Below are positions 50,197 through 62,811 of a DNA stretch of 64,000 nucleotides, one piece after another. Source of the DNA: Tetrahymena thermophila SB210 (taxonomy: Eukaryota > Ciliophora > Oligohymenophorea > Hymenostomatida > Tetrahymenidae). Position 1 is the stretch's first letter, and each line of letters starts with the position of its first letter. The DNA lies in assembly GCF_000189635.1 (NCBI RefSeq), contig NW_002476412.1:295107-359106 (forward strand). The letters are read 5' to 3'. A program made the translations under genes and the position numbers. The notes under the pieces were generated by a model. It ran no database searches, was not told the DNA's origin, and saw nothing but the letters and a program-made list of their open reading frames with translations.

Positions 50197-50663
50197 TAAT
50201 AACACAGAACAGCAAACATTTTTCATTTGATCGATTTGCTGTTTGATTTTATCTAAATAATTCATTATTGTTTGTGTTTTATAAAACTGAGCAATATGTC
50301 AATAGCATATTTTTAAAATTGAATTACTCTCGGTTCTTTTCACTGATTTTCTCTATTCTGCTTTCCATAGAAAACACTCTTAAAATTATTTTTTGATAAC
50401 AAGAGCTGTAAAAACCTTACTATATTACTGATAATAAAAAAAGACTAACGCTAAACTCTACTTAGCATGCTTTTAAATTATTTATGAATAGTAAAAAAAA
50501 AAAACCCTTTAATTATTTGATTTAAAACCATCTATCTATTAGTTATTTTCTGATTTAATAAACACACGGTACACATAAAAAAAATGAAAAAAGACTTTTA
50601 AAAGCAATCAAAATTTAAATAAAAATAGCTTCGATTATTCATCACAAAGTAAAAACAAAAATT

Positions 50664-50681
50664 AATAAATAAATAAATAAA
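50664..50681. repeat. AAAT tetranucleotide repeat
   Basis: Four AAAT units lie in the AT-rich gap. Confidence 0.7.
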
Positions 50682-50825
50682 AGACTGATTTTTTACTTGA
50701 CTCTCCTTTAATTTTTTTTTCTATCTGATTATTAATTTGTAAAAGAAAATTAATTTTTGTAAATGAATGAATAGGGAATTAGATAAATTAATTAATTAAT
50801 AAAGAAAAATAAGCCAATATATTGG

Positions 50826-50847
50826 TTCATTCATTCATTTATTTATA
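50826..50847. repeat. CATT/TTTA tetranucleotide repeat
   Basis: CATT units run directly into ATTT units, five or six in total. Confidence 0.7.
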
Positions 50848-52084
50848 CTTTTTCATTCTATTTTAATTGAAAAAAGCAATAGATTTCCCTATGCAAATAC
50901 TTGGAGAATTAAAAGCAATATACTCCGACGGATAACTTTTCTAACTATTCTGAACAAAATTATCATTTCATACAAATTATAAATTAATCTGATTTTTTAA
51001 AATAGAAATATAGCATAAACCAAAAAATAAGTTATGTCTACAATATTAGCTAATGAAGTTTTTCATTTAAATAATTAAAATCGCAGTAATTTGAATAAAT
51101 TAGTTAAATTAGGTTATTTTTTTTCCGAATTTGCTTAGTTACTTTTAAACAGAAAAATCTATTAATTGAATAACTTTTTGATTATTTAAAAATATAAGCA
51201 CGATGGATTTTTTAAAAATAATGAATTTATAAATTTAAAAAGAGACTCTCAAAACAAGCTAGCATGCATCTCTAAAAAGCTCGTGGTTTCGCTTATTTTA
51301 AGCTAAAAGTATATATTTTTTATCTCAATATCTTATTTTTCATATTGTTTTTTGTGACAAAAGAGTTTTTACACATAAATCAATACTTGTCTGTCTTAGT
51401 AATGGCGAGGATTTTTTATCAGTATTCCTACTGCTTTTTTCAATTAACGAATAAGTTAAATTTGATAAATTAACTTTTTTTTAAAAGTGATTAAATTTCG
51501 CAAAGTATCTTAAATAAACGAGCTTTCTAGATGTATTTAAATTAATTTCAAATGAATCCTTTCAACTTTCTGTTTTTAGCAAAAAAAGCAAATACAAACT
51601 CTAGTAATTCTTTCTATTTGAATGGTCAAATAACCTACTTACACAAAATAAAGTGAAAAAAAAGACTTGAAGAAAAATTATTAAGGAGAGACAAATCAAA
51701 TTAGCTATGAATACATAAATGATAAATGAATCATTCATTCATTTTTGTTCTTTCAGAACATTTTAGTAATCTGGCTGTATCACATTTAAAATTAGATTCC
51801 TTATTTTTTATACCAGTTAATACAAAAGTTAGATCATTAAAGGGTTTTTATCAATTAAAACTACTAATATAGATGCGTTTAATCAATAGGTTTAACATTT
51901 TCAGAAAAGTAAATTATTTTTAGAAATATTTATAGATGTAACAGGTCTAGTCATAATGTTTTATTTAAAGAACTTAAAGAGGAGTGTATTAAATTTTATG
52001 TGAAATAAAAGTAAAATTAAAGCGGAAATTTATTTATTTATTTGATAAGTAATTTACAAATAGAAAAAAGAAAGATAAAATTTA

Positions 52085-52384
52085 TCAGATTTTTCCGAAT
52101 AAGTATTTTAATTTGATTATTACGCTGCATTTGTTTTGTAAATATTTATCTAGACTCTCAACTTATTCGACCACTCTAACTCTCCATTTGAAAATTTTCA
52201 TTCAATTTAATACTTTTAATTTTGCTAGTAATAATTCCTTATTCTCAAGTGCTCAAAATTATATATTAGACTTAATGATTAAATTATTAGAAAAATAAGT
52301 AAAAGCTTTGGAAAAATAAGCAACCAATAACAGTAAATTATCTCTTTTATTAACTTTTATTAAGAATAAATCAATTTTTTCTCA
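52085..52384 (-). other. Coding-like island, strand unsettled
   Basis: On the minus strand a TGA-free frame of about 100 codons ends at TGA 52085-52087. It reads helical sequence such as ALENKELLLAKLKVLNQMK and VRVVEQVESLDKYLQNK, with no Met near its start, so it would have to be a 3' exon. On the plus strand a frame from ATG 52113 reads DLMIKLLEKQVKALEKQ in its second half. GC is slightly raised over the flanks. One of the two may be real; neither could be extended. Confidence 0.25.
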
Positions 52385-54281
52385 AAAAAAACAAAAGTAA
52401 TAAAAATTCAAAATAAAGTAAATTTAATAATCTCCAATTAAAAATTTTGTCTATATTAATCAAAAAATAAATTTTGGAATAGATCATCTAAACGCTTCTT
52501 TCTTTATATTTTGCTTTCCTTAATTTATTTGTGCTAGATAAATATCTTCTAAAATTTTCTCGTTTATTGTAAAGTATTTACATCATCAACACAGTTTTTT
52601 TCTAATATGATCACATGAAAAAATTTTCTTAAAGTATCTATTTTTAAAAGTTGTATTTTATTTGTTAGGAAAGAAGTTATATTATTTGCAGAAAAACATA
52701 GTTCTATTTTAAAATTTTAAGAAAGCCTCTAAAATAATAAAATTAAAAGTCTACTTTATTATGTTACATTAAATTTAAGCAACTTTACTAATATTTAAAA
52801 TATTGACTGTGAAACAATGCTGTTAAAGCTTTGCCATAGTAGACAAATGCAAGAAAACTTACTTTGAAACAAAGTAGAGAATAACTATGTCTAGACAAAT
52901 TTTACATACAATTATTAAAAATAAAGTAGATAAATTTTTTTACTCACATTTTTTATTTAAAGTTAAGCAATTGTTGAATTTCTTAAATTTTATTATCTTT
53001 GGTATAAATTTTATATAAAAGCACCATTTTCTTATTTAAATAAGTTTATAGTAATTGAAAAAGTAATAATTAAATAAAAAAGTATTGGTCACATTCAATA
53101 ATACACTTGAAATTAGTAAATAGCAGATTTTTTGTTAGATTCAAATGCATTTATCCTCTCCTTTTACTTATTTAAATTATAATTTTTGCTTTTTTAAATT
53201 TGTTACTTCTATTTAATTTTATGAAAATTTTTAAAGTAATATTTAGCAATTTCATTAATATAGTAAACCTTACTTTTATAAAATGCATCCATCCTGAGTT
53301 ATTATGTTTAATAATTTATAAATGTTGTAGCTTTATTTATTTTAAATCTTTCAAAAAATATCATTAACTCATTCTTATTACTTTTAATTATCAAAAGTAA
53401 AAATAATTTAATTCTATTTAAATTTTAAAAAATCCTTTAGGAATTCAAAATAATTTTTGATTTTACAAATTATCCTTTATTTAAAAGATTAACTAAAAAA
53501 TATCCTATCTATAATATCTAAAAATAGTTTATATAGATCAATATTAATAAAATTTATTTTAATTTTAAATATAACTTAATAAAAAATATTTAATTTCTAA
53601 AGGAGAAATCAATAAAATCATTTAGAAACTATATTTTTTATTATCATTTAGAGAGTGATAAAATAATTTAAATTAGTCAATCTTTAAAATTATTAAAAAT
53701 AATAGTAAATATATTCTAAATAATTATTAGTAATCTTTAACCCTTTAACGATACCTTTTTACAATTTACTAAAGGTTAAATAGATTTTGATATTTGAATA
53801 TAAATAAACCTTTAAAATTCATATTTTCCATTTCATTCATATAAGTTTTTTAAAAAATAGTAAAAACTTTTAATTTACCCATCAGTTACTTAATTTAAAA
53901 ATAATAAAGATTTAACTAATTAAAGAAAGATTCTTTAAAAAAATAATTTTAATTCATTTAAAAGGATTTGATTACATGTTTACAAGTAGAATATATTTTA
54001 TGGAAATTCTTTTGATTTTTTGCTTGTATTTTTGTTTTTCTTCAAAATATTTAAAATAGCTGTTATATTTTTAATTTAGATATTGAATTTTAATAATAAT
54101 TTTAAATTAAATAACTTGCATAATGATAGGTATTATGAATATTAAAACGTATTAACAGTTTAGATTAGTTTTTATCAATATAATTTTACATTCTTAAAAT
54201 TAGATACTTTTTTTATGATAATTAATTTTTAAAAACGTATAGTGTATAAATATAGAAGAGAAGCTAATTAATAAATAACGA

Positions 54282-55695
54282 ATGTATTTCGATATTCATT
54301 ACATAAGAAAATTCCTTAGATTTACTACAAATGTTCTTATAGTTTTAGGAATAGTAACTATTGTGGTAGGAGTTATATTAACAATAATGGTTTCAGTAGA
54401 AGACGAATCTAAGTATCAAGCAATTAGAATAGTTAATGGATTAAAAATTATAAATGATTCTATTTTTATCAGTGGAATAGCTTTACTTTTTTGTGGATTA
54501 ATAGGATTTTTAACTACAAAGGTTAACAATGATATAACTGTAGGATTGTTTGCTTGCACCTCTTTTATAATATTCTTTTCAATTTTACTTTTTACTATGG
54601 GTTTTATTGGTTTGATTTTTGTTAATTCCATTAATTAATCTCAATCAAATCCTTGTTTTCACTCTGACTTTTTTAAAGACTCTGAAAGAGTTCAAAATAA
54701 AGCTCAAAGGTACTATGGATCATCATACTGCAAAACTAATATTTAGGATATGTCTTAATTCCTTAAGGATAGTGATTTCCGTTAATTGAATCTCTAAAAT
54801 GACCCATAAAATGGATATTCAAGTGTATTTAATTGTCCTCATTATACAGATATGCTTTCAGATCTCAAGTAATATTTTAAAAATTATTTTCATGATATTG
54901 ATGTCAAATTTACACAATTATTAGCTTTAAGAAATAACTTAAAACATTTTATTTTTATTAAAATAAGATATTTATTTAAACATATTATTTTATGAATAGA
55001 TATTTATCTTTAATATTAAAAAAAATTAATTTTAAAGAATAAAAATAAATCTATTCATTTTATGTAAAGCATAAAGAACGTTAAAAATGCGTTTTATAAA
55101 TATTTTACTAAATTTATTTACAAAATATTTTAAAAAGGATTATGTTAAATTTAAATAATAAGATATTAATACTCTTAAATAATAATTTAATAGAATGGAT
55201 GAGTATGATACAATTCCTTCATATATTGGATCTATGGAGATTACATTTTAATGTGCTGGAATTTGCTAGCCTCATCCTGTTTACGTATTTAGTGATATTA
55301 ATAGAGGCTTGCCAGTATATTAAAAAGGGTGTTACAAAGCAGTAGTTGAATTTGTAAATGTTATTAGCATTCCTGGAGTTATTATATTATGGTCTATAAC
55401 ATGCTTACTTTTGATGGTAGTCATAAATAGTATATGTCTCTTTTTTCATCCTAAAAGATATGATGATCTTTATATTTATTAAAAAATAAATTAACATGAG
55501 TAAGATGATGACAAATAGGATGACATTTCTGTAAGGGATGAAATAACTTTTAATAAATAGTAATCTTAAACGTCATAATAATAAGTAGATATATCAACTC
55601 TAGATTAAAGTTAGCATAAAGACTAACAAGGAGGAGATTCAATATTTAAATAAGATACAATATAAAATAGAAAAGTTAATGATAATTTATAATGA
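54282..55695 (+). CDS. Tetraspanin-like four-span membrane protein
   Basis: Two exons (54282-54868 and 55194-55695) give 1089 bases, 362 residues, joined through a 325-base GT..AG intron in phase. Three hydrophobic segments come first (about residues 17-42, 62-84 and 87-115: VLIVLGIVTIVVGVILTIMV, ISGIALLFCGLIGFLTT, FIIFFSILLFTMGFIGLIFV). A long hydrophilic loop follows with several Cys (NPCFHSDFF, SSYCKTN, FNCPHYTD, CAGICQPHPVYVFSD, KGCYKAV), then a fourth segment (VIILWSITCLLLMVVINSI) and a charged Gln-rich tail. Small loop, large Cys-rich loop and final helix match the tetraspanin plan. The classical CCG motif is absent; CAGIC may play its part. The family call is by layout, not by close match. 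Confidence 0.85.
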
Positions 55696-56487
55696 ATGTA
55701 ATAATGAAATTAAATAAAAAATATTCAATAAAAATTGATAGTAGAGTTATATTTGATATATTTGAAACTAATGTAATTAAAATCTATTAATTTTTTTTTT
55801 TAATATATTACAATTTCAATATTTTTCGAAAATTTTTATATTTTTTCTCTTAGTATTTTAAAAATACTTCAATTTGACCACCCGATATAAATAATTTTAA
55901 AAAATAAATTTTCTAAAAATAATCACAAACAGTATATTATCGATAATAAAATTTTTATCTATATCCTTAAAAAATAATATCGATAGGATCACAATAAAAA
56001 AAAATGACACTTTATTTGGAATTTTATCTACAATTTTTGATATAAATTAATCTTATATTTAAATACATAATTATTGATAGTAATAAAACCTATCTTTGAC
56101 ACTAGTTTGATTTTTTTAATTGTTGAATTTAAAATTAATTATAAATAAATCAATATCATTAATAAAGTAGTATAAGTTATGATGATTAAATTCAACTTAT
56201 AAATAAACAAATGAAATTTCAAAAATATTTAACATTTATAAATATCTTATTTTAAAATAGTATTTGCTTTATAAAATATTTAAATTGATATTGCTTTTTA
56301 TAATTAATAATATTATTCTTTAAAATTATTTTTTGACAAATATTCTAGAATCTTCGTAGTTAATTTTAAGAGTTATGATAAAATTCAAAAATTATTGGCT
56401 AATTTGATTAATTTTATAAATAAATAAAGATATTATCAAAGTTTATTATTTTTATAATTTACATTTTTGTTATTAAAGTTAAAGATA
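55696..56487. other. Intergenic region
   Basis: The gap between two plus-strand genes is A/T-rich and shows no further gene. A probable promoter for the hydrolase gene must lie here but no motif was recognised. Confidence 0.6.
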
Positions 56488-58048
56488 ATGTTTAGCAGAA
56501 TCGCTTAATCTTATAAAACGCCTTCTTCATATGCTTAATTTCGTAGCGGAAAGTTCAAAAAGAAAATGCTTTATGGTTTTCTTATATATTGTGGATTAGA
56601 GTTCTACTCAAGAGCAGATATAAACACCGATCTTAAATTTAAAGGTATAATGAATGAAGATAATATAGCAGCTATTAAAAATTGCAAATCACTAAGACAA
56701 GTAAGTAGATTAAAAAGAAACATAAATTGTATTCAAGTTTCAAATAATAAATTTATTAAATTAATAGGGGAAATACTTTCCTACTTCCTATTTGCCTAAT
56801 AATTTCTTAATGGCAGTTTATGGTGCCAAATTTGATCCAGCTCCTTATGTTCCATATGAGAGAGAATATATTAAAACAAAAGATGGAGGATAACTAGGAT
56901 TAGGTAATAAATAGAATTAAATTAAAAGAAACTAACTTTAATGAATAAAACAGATTGGGTTCCTGTATAAAGCAAATTTTCTAATGATGAGGAAAGAAGA
57001 ATATTGATAATTTTCCATGGTTTAACTGGTGGTAGTGATTGCAATTATATCAAATAAGGAGCATTAATAGCTTAAAATTATGGTTTTAGAACTGTGTGCG
57101 TAAATATGAGAGGCTACAACTCAAAGTTATCAGTAATAAATATTTAATCTAACACTAAAAACTTATGATTTATATAAATTAGAGTCCTTAAATGACTGAT
57201 TTTACTAAAAATGATGATATTTTAGAAATAATCCAAAGTATTTAAGCTAAATATCCAAAGGCTAATTTGTATGGATTAGGTATTTCTATGGGAGCTAATT
57301 ATATGCTTAAAATGGCAGGAGAATTAAAAGAAAAATGCCTTTTAAAATCTATGGTAAGTGTTTCTAATCCTTGGGATTTAGTTAAATGCAATGAAGAGAT
57401 GAATAAATGGTATAAGAAAATATACAATTACAATATTGCAGCCAATTTCAAGAGGAATCTAAAATAGAATTTAGAGTTATTTGAAAATAAGGAGAAAGAG
57501 CTTGGAGTTGATTTAAGTAGAATTAATTTTTTATGCTAATTATTTATTTTAATTAATTAATTAAAAGAAAAAGCCCTTGAGACTAATGATACATTTGAAT
57601 TTCATGATGCTTTTACAACAAAACTTTGTGGATACAACGATGTTTTGAAGATGTATGAATAAAGTAGCTGTAAAGATGTAGTTTAAAATATTACAGTGCC
57701 AACATTATGTATCCAAAGTAACAACGACCCAATATGTGTGTAAGTTAAAGTTTTATAATATAATCAATTTAATAAAATATTTCTTTCCAATAAGATAAGA
57801 TTGTGTACCAACAGATAAGTTTTCTAAAAATCCAAATTTGCTGCTAGTTTAAACATAGAAAGGTAGTCACATCGACTATTTCACAACATACAAATGCCAT
57901 AGAGTTGCTTTTATTATATTAACTTCTTTAGTTATATTAAATTTATTTTTTATAATTATTTTAGTGGTTCTATCAACCTGCATTAGAATTTTTAAATTAC
58001 TAAGATTCAAGATTAAAAGAAGAAAAAGAAACATCTTCAAAATAGTGA
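56488..58048 (+). CDS. Alpha/beta hydrolase, ABHD1/ABHD3 (EMB8/YheT) type
   Basis: Serine hydrolases of this family act on phospholipids or other esters at membranes. The start at 56488 gives MFSRIAQSYKTPSSYAQF. The catalytic parts appear in family order: oxyanion loop IIFHGLTGGSDCNYI, conserved NMRGYNSKLS, nucleophile elbow YGLGISMGANYMLK with Ser in G-x-S-x-G, acid residue in SNNDPICV, and His in KGSHIDYF. A hydrophobic N-terminal stretch (MLYGFLIYCGLEFY) could anchor it to a membrane. About seven exons were read; examples are donors after LRQ near 56701 and after KLS near 57130. The stop is TGA 58046-58048. The family is secure; the substrate is not known. Confidence 0.9.
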
Positions 58049-58465
58049 AGCCTTCCTTTAAACTAAAAAATTATTTCAAAATTTTAAGTCTTTTATAGAT
58101 ATTATTTATTGTTTTAATCAATTAAAATAACACAATTTAAAAATTATTGAATAATTTATATTTAAATTTATTAGATAAATTAAAAATTATTGAATTTTTT
58201 GATCAAAAACACATAATATTTTAATTAAATTTTCTACTATGAATCAATTTATTTAAAAATTATTAATGACTTTTTTGCTGATTAGGTTTTTGATTTTGTA
58301 AAAATTTCACTATTTTGAAATAAATGTATTAAAAGAAATATTTATTAAATTAGCGTTAAATACTGGCAAGTAAATAAATAATTAAATAAATTAAAGATAC
58401 AATAAGCAATAATTATAAAAATTAATTTTTATTAGAAATTTAGCTGAAATTGAAGTTTTCATAAA
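58049..58465. other. Short intergenic region
   Basis: About 420 A/T-rich bases separate two plus-strand genes. Nothing specific seen. Confidence 0.6.
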
Positions 58466-60293
58466 ATGAATTTTGTTCCTTTTAAGTATAAAGAAGAAGA
58501 AAGGCCAAAGGGATTTTAGGATATGGTTAAAGGACCTTCGTATTATTTATATGATTAGCATTAAGTATGTTAATTTTAGTTATTAGTTTAGATAGTGAAT
58601 TTCTTTGAAAATTAATTAAAACTAATAGAATGGATTCGAATCCATCAAACAAAATGACATTAAAAGAAGAAATGAAGCAATTCAAAGAGATGAAAGAACG
58701 TTGTTTAGTTTATAAAAAATGATTATAAAATTTTATATTATAATAATTTATTTAGTTTTGTTGATATGTTGATGGATCGTAAAGGTATTGATGATTTGTT
58801 GATTAAAAGATACATGAATGATCCGAAAAAAAATAAGATTTTTTCTACAAAAGACAATGAACCAATAGGATAAATGAAGATTATTAAAGTTAATTAAAAT
58901 TCATTAAATAATAGCTAGGTGAAAGAAGGTATTTCTCTGATAGATACAAGAAAAATTAACCAAAGTTCAATTAAAAGAGTTAATACTAGCTAAGGTACTT
59001 AAAATTAAATTTCAACCAACACTTCTATTTAATTATTATTCACTAAAAAGTAGAAAATTAGTCATTTAATTATCCAACAGAAAAATATCAAAATCAGCAG
59101 ATTTTATTAAATTAGTACAGTCCTATTTAAAATAACTCGAATATAAAAATAGAGGAATATCCATTAAATAATCGTTAAAGCTTGTACCAAACTGTACCTC
59201 TTTAATAGCAGGTGTATCAAATAAATAATTAATACAATTAACCTATATTTCAATCAGAAAAAAAATCTCAAGATCCTATATTTTTATAATCACCACAAAA
59301 ATATAACTAGGTGATTTACAGCTCTCCTTAAAAATACTAATAATTTCCAACAAACATGATTTCTTCATCTCAATCTTTAGATTAATAAATAAATTACTTT
59401 TAAAATAACGTGAATCAAAGATCAACTTAAACTATAAAAACTGAAACAAACCTTAGCCCTAAACTATTATTTGATGGACCTAATCCTCATGAAAATATTG
59501 TAATTATTTTGATAGATATTATTGTTTTATATTTAAAAATTATTTTTAAGAAAAGAAAATAAAATCATAATTATCAAGGTCAAAAAAGTTCTACTTAAAG
59601 TTTTAAAAATCTTTATGATTCAGGATTAAAAAAACCAGTAAATTTAAATAAAATTTTATTATATAAATATATTTTGTTAATAAAAATTAGGTTTTTGATG
59701 TTTCAACTCCTTTTGTTGGTAAATAAAGCAGGTAATTTTTCTTGTAATTTCATAATATAAAATTTACTTTCTTTTAGCTATTAAAATTCTAGAAAATCAT
59801 CATTTAAAGGATAGGAATCCCCTTAAATGTATTTAAGAGATGAAATTAGCCCAATATATTAAAATTATGTAATAAAATTTCAGATAAATAAATGAATAAA
59901 TCTTAATTATTTTAAATTGGATTATAAGTAAGAAAATGGCTAATTTATTTAAGAAGAAGATAATGTTTAGTTTAGACTAGCAAATAATAATACTAAAAAC
60001 AATGTTTTTAATGATGAATTCGACGAATTCAAAGACTTTGTAATTGAAGGTAATTTCTTACTAAAAAATTGTACATATAAATTTTTAACATTTATTTTAA
60101 TAAAGATGAAGTTTCAAAAAGAAATTCTTAATTATATGAAAGCTTTGATTAACAAAATAGCCAAGAAAAATCGTTTAAAAATGAGTCAATTAAAAAAGTG
60201 CAACAGACCCAAAGTAACTAAAGCATAAAAAAGATGGCATTAGCTCTAATTGCTTTTCTTCTCCTTTTAATAATATTTATATTTATTAAATGA
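58466..60293 (+). CDS. Tail-anchored protein of unknown function
   Basis: The start at 58466 gives MNFVPFKYKEEERPKG. Early exons (to about 58990) are charged and helical (NDIKRRNEAIQRDERTLFSL, MDRKGIDDLLIKRYMNDPKK). A large Gln/Asn/Ser-rich exon (59053-59500) is likely disordered and ends SPKLLFDGPNPHE. Later exons carry NVFNDEFDEFKDFVIE and a final charged helix. The last 22 residues form one hydrophobic helix (MALALIAFLLLLIIFIFIK) ending right at TGA 60291-60293. A single helix at the extreme C-terminus after a soluble body is the plan of a tail-anchored protein, such as SNARE-like or ER-contact proteins (inference). About seven introns were inferred by GT..AG and frame. I do not recognise the family. 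Confidence 0.75.
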
Positions 60294-61535
60294 ATATAAT
60301 TATTTTCTTTATATTACTGCTATTAAATCTTCATTTAAAAAAAACATTTTAATTTTTGATTAATTTTTATTCAAATTACAAAATTTTGATTATATTTGAA
60401 ACCTTGGATTTTATTATGACACTATGTTTGACTACAATTACTGAATTTACCTATTATCATAAGATAAACTAAACCACCTTTACCAATGTTAAAATTTATT
60501 CAATTTTTTCAGATAATAATTTAAATAAAGGTTATCTATTTTATTGCAGCAAACAACTTGAAAATTGGTATGAATATTAAATTCAAAAATTATGTATATG
60601 AATTAAATGTAAATTATAATAATTCAATTATAAAATTTATATTCAATAGTTAATTAAAATTATATTAATTTTTTTTATTTATGGAATAATTAATAAATTT
60701 ATTGGTAAAAGAGTAAATAGGTAAATAAAAATGAATGATTAAAATATCATTATACAAAAATAAATTAGCATATTTTTAATTTTACAAAAGAAAAGAAAAG
60801 AAAATATCTATCTATTTACATGTAAATTACCAAAAATAAATATTTGAAAATTTCCATAAACTTTTAATCCAAAATATATTTAAAAATTAATTAATGAAAC
60901 ATAAATATCATGAAATTTATTTGCTTTTCATTAAAAAAAATCTATGAATTCAATAAAATTATATATTTTATTCTTTATTAAAAATCATATTCCAACTGTT
61001 TATTTATATACCTCAATTTTAATTACTTTGCTTATTTTTTTTGAATCTAAAAATTAATTATTAAAATTTTATTTAAAGCCTTTAAAAATATTTTTGATAA
61101 ATTAAATTTGGTTACAGAATTAAAAAACACAGTATGTATTTATAATTTTAATACAAAGCTAAAATTTTTAAATAAAAAATGAATTATTTTTAAGTTTTTT
61201 AGAAACAAATATCAATTTAGGGTTTATTTTGTTAAACATACATTAAAAGAATGGAAATATAATAAATAAATAAGTATTTTCATTTTAAAGTTTTAATGGA
61301 TATGTAAACAAATTTTAAATTTTAAAGTAGTTGTAATCAATATTTTTTTATTGATAGAAGTGACGTTGACTGTAAATAATTAGCGTCTTTTCTATTAAAT
61401 TGAATATATAAATTAATAGGTTTATAGTGGCTTCAAATAAATAGTATCTTTAAGATTCCAAATATTAAATATCTAAAAATTAAAATATCATTAAAGAAAG
61501 TTTAGATAAGGAAACAAACCAATAAAGAAACAAAG
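60294..61535. other. Intergenic region
   Basis: This A/T-rich gap lies between two plus-strand genes. Bases 61360-61535 are more mixed and probably include the promoter and leader of the SDR gene. No other gene seen. Confidence 0.55.
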
Positions 61536-62543
61536 ATGGATTCTTTTACATAAATTCTGCAATTAATTAAAAGCAAATTAGGTGCCTATATATTTAATAC
61601 CTTGATTAATGGTGGCAAGATGGGAATACTTAAATTCTCTGTCCATACTCTTCTCTTAGTATATGCTATTCATACTTACTTAAAGAGCAAGGGTTGGTTA
61701 CCAAAGAAGAAAGTAACAGGACAACACATTTTCATTACAGGAAGTGGTAGTGGTATCGGAAGACAAATGGCAATTAGATTTGCTAAGCTTGGAGCTAAAG
61801 TAACCATAGCAGACTTAAATTTTGAAGGTGCCACAAAGGTTATGAACGAAATAATTGCTCTTGGTTACCCTAATTCAGCTAAAGCTTACAAAATGGATGT
61901 TTCTAATGTATAAAATGTAAAGCAAGTATTCGCTGAAGCCAAGTAAGAGTTTGGTCCAGTAGACATATTGATCAATAATGCAGGTATTGTTTCTGGTAAA
62001 AAGATTTTAGAAAATTCTGAATTCATGATTGAAAAGACCATCGCCGTTAACGTCACTTCTCATCATTATACAGTCCGTGAAGTCCTACCTGATATGTTGT
62101 AGAGAAACAAAGGTCATATTGTAACAATAGCTTCTATTGCTGGTCAAATCGGTGTCTGTGGTTTAGTTGACTACTGTGCTTCTAAGTTTGGTGCAGTTGG
62201 CTTTGACGAATCTCTTCGTATGGAAATGAACAAGCTTAAGAAAAACATTAAAACTACATGCATCTGTCCTTACTTTATCAATACTGGTATGTTTGATGGA
62301 GCAAAAACAAAAATTCCTTTGCTTTTACCAATCTTAGAAGAAAATTGGACCAGTTAAAGAATAGTTAATGCCATTCTTTAAGAAGAACCTATGCTTGTTA
62401 CACCCTTCTTATTAAACATTGCTATTTTCATAAAATCTTTCCTTCCTGTTTCAGTCACTGACTTCATCGGCGATGTCTTAGGTGCCAACGATTCTATGAA
62501 TGACTTTAAAGGAAGAACCAATAAACTTACTTCTGCATAATGA
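61536..62543 (+). CDS. Short-chain dehydrogenase/reductase, membrane-anchored (SDR16C-like)
   Basis: This is an intronless gene of 335 residues. It is an NAD(P)-dependent oxidoreductase, probably acting on a lipid such as a retinol- or sterol-type alcohol (family inference). The N-terminus has a hydrophobic helix ([14 protein letters not shown]) before the Rossmann fold, as in RDH10 and HSD17B11. Cofactor and catalytic motifs are all present: [27 protein letters not shown], catalytic Ser in [10 protein letters not shown], and YCASK with catalytic Tyr and Lys. The segment [12 protein letters not shown] after the active site is typical of this subgroup. The start at 61536 follows CAAAG and gives MDSFTQILQ; translation stops at TGA 62541-62543. 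GC and codon use suggest good expression. It runs head-on into the minus-strand gene that ends 268 bases downstream. Confidence 0.94.
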
Positions 62544-62811
62544 CTTAATTTAATTTATTCAACTAACGATTTATTGTATCGAAATACATTTTAAACTTTA
62601 TTTTATCTAGTTAATTAAAAACCTCTTAAATATTTTTAATTGTATTTTAAGAAAGAGTAAAAAAAGATTGAAGCATTTTTATTTATCAGAGGTATTTAAA
62701 GCCTACTTTGAACAAATTTATAAATTATAACAAAAAATTTACAAAACTATAAAAATAATATTATTAAATTATAAATTATATTTTTTATTAATAAATTAAA
62801 TAAATTTTTAT

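Larger units (their letters stand above)
49956..54281. other. Long AT-rich divergent gap
   Basis: The flanking genes are transcribed away from this 4.3-kb gap, so both promoters should lie at its edges. It contains a pyrimidine-rich tract at 50129-50196 close to the A20/AN1 gene, AAAT units at 50664-50681 and CATT/ATTT units at 50826-50847. One coding-like island at 52085-52384 is listed separately. The rest, especially 52400-54280, is nearly pure A/T. Confidence 0.55.

Noticed and set aside
58631-58644. TGGATTCGAATCCA, resembling the T-arm of a tRNA
   Set aside because: It is a 14-base palindrome inside an exon of the tail-anchored protein; no matching acceptor, D or anticodon arms are near.
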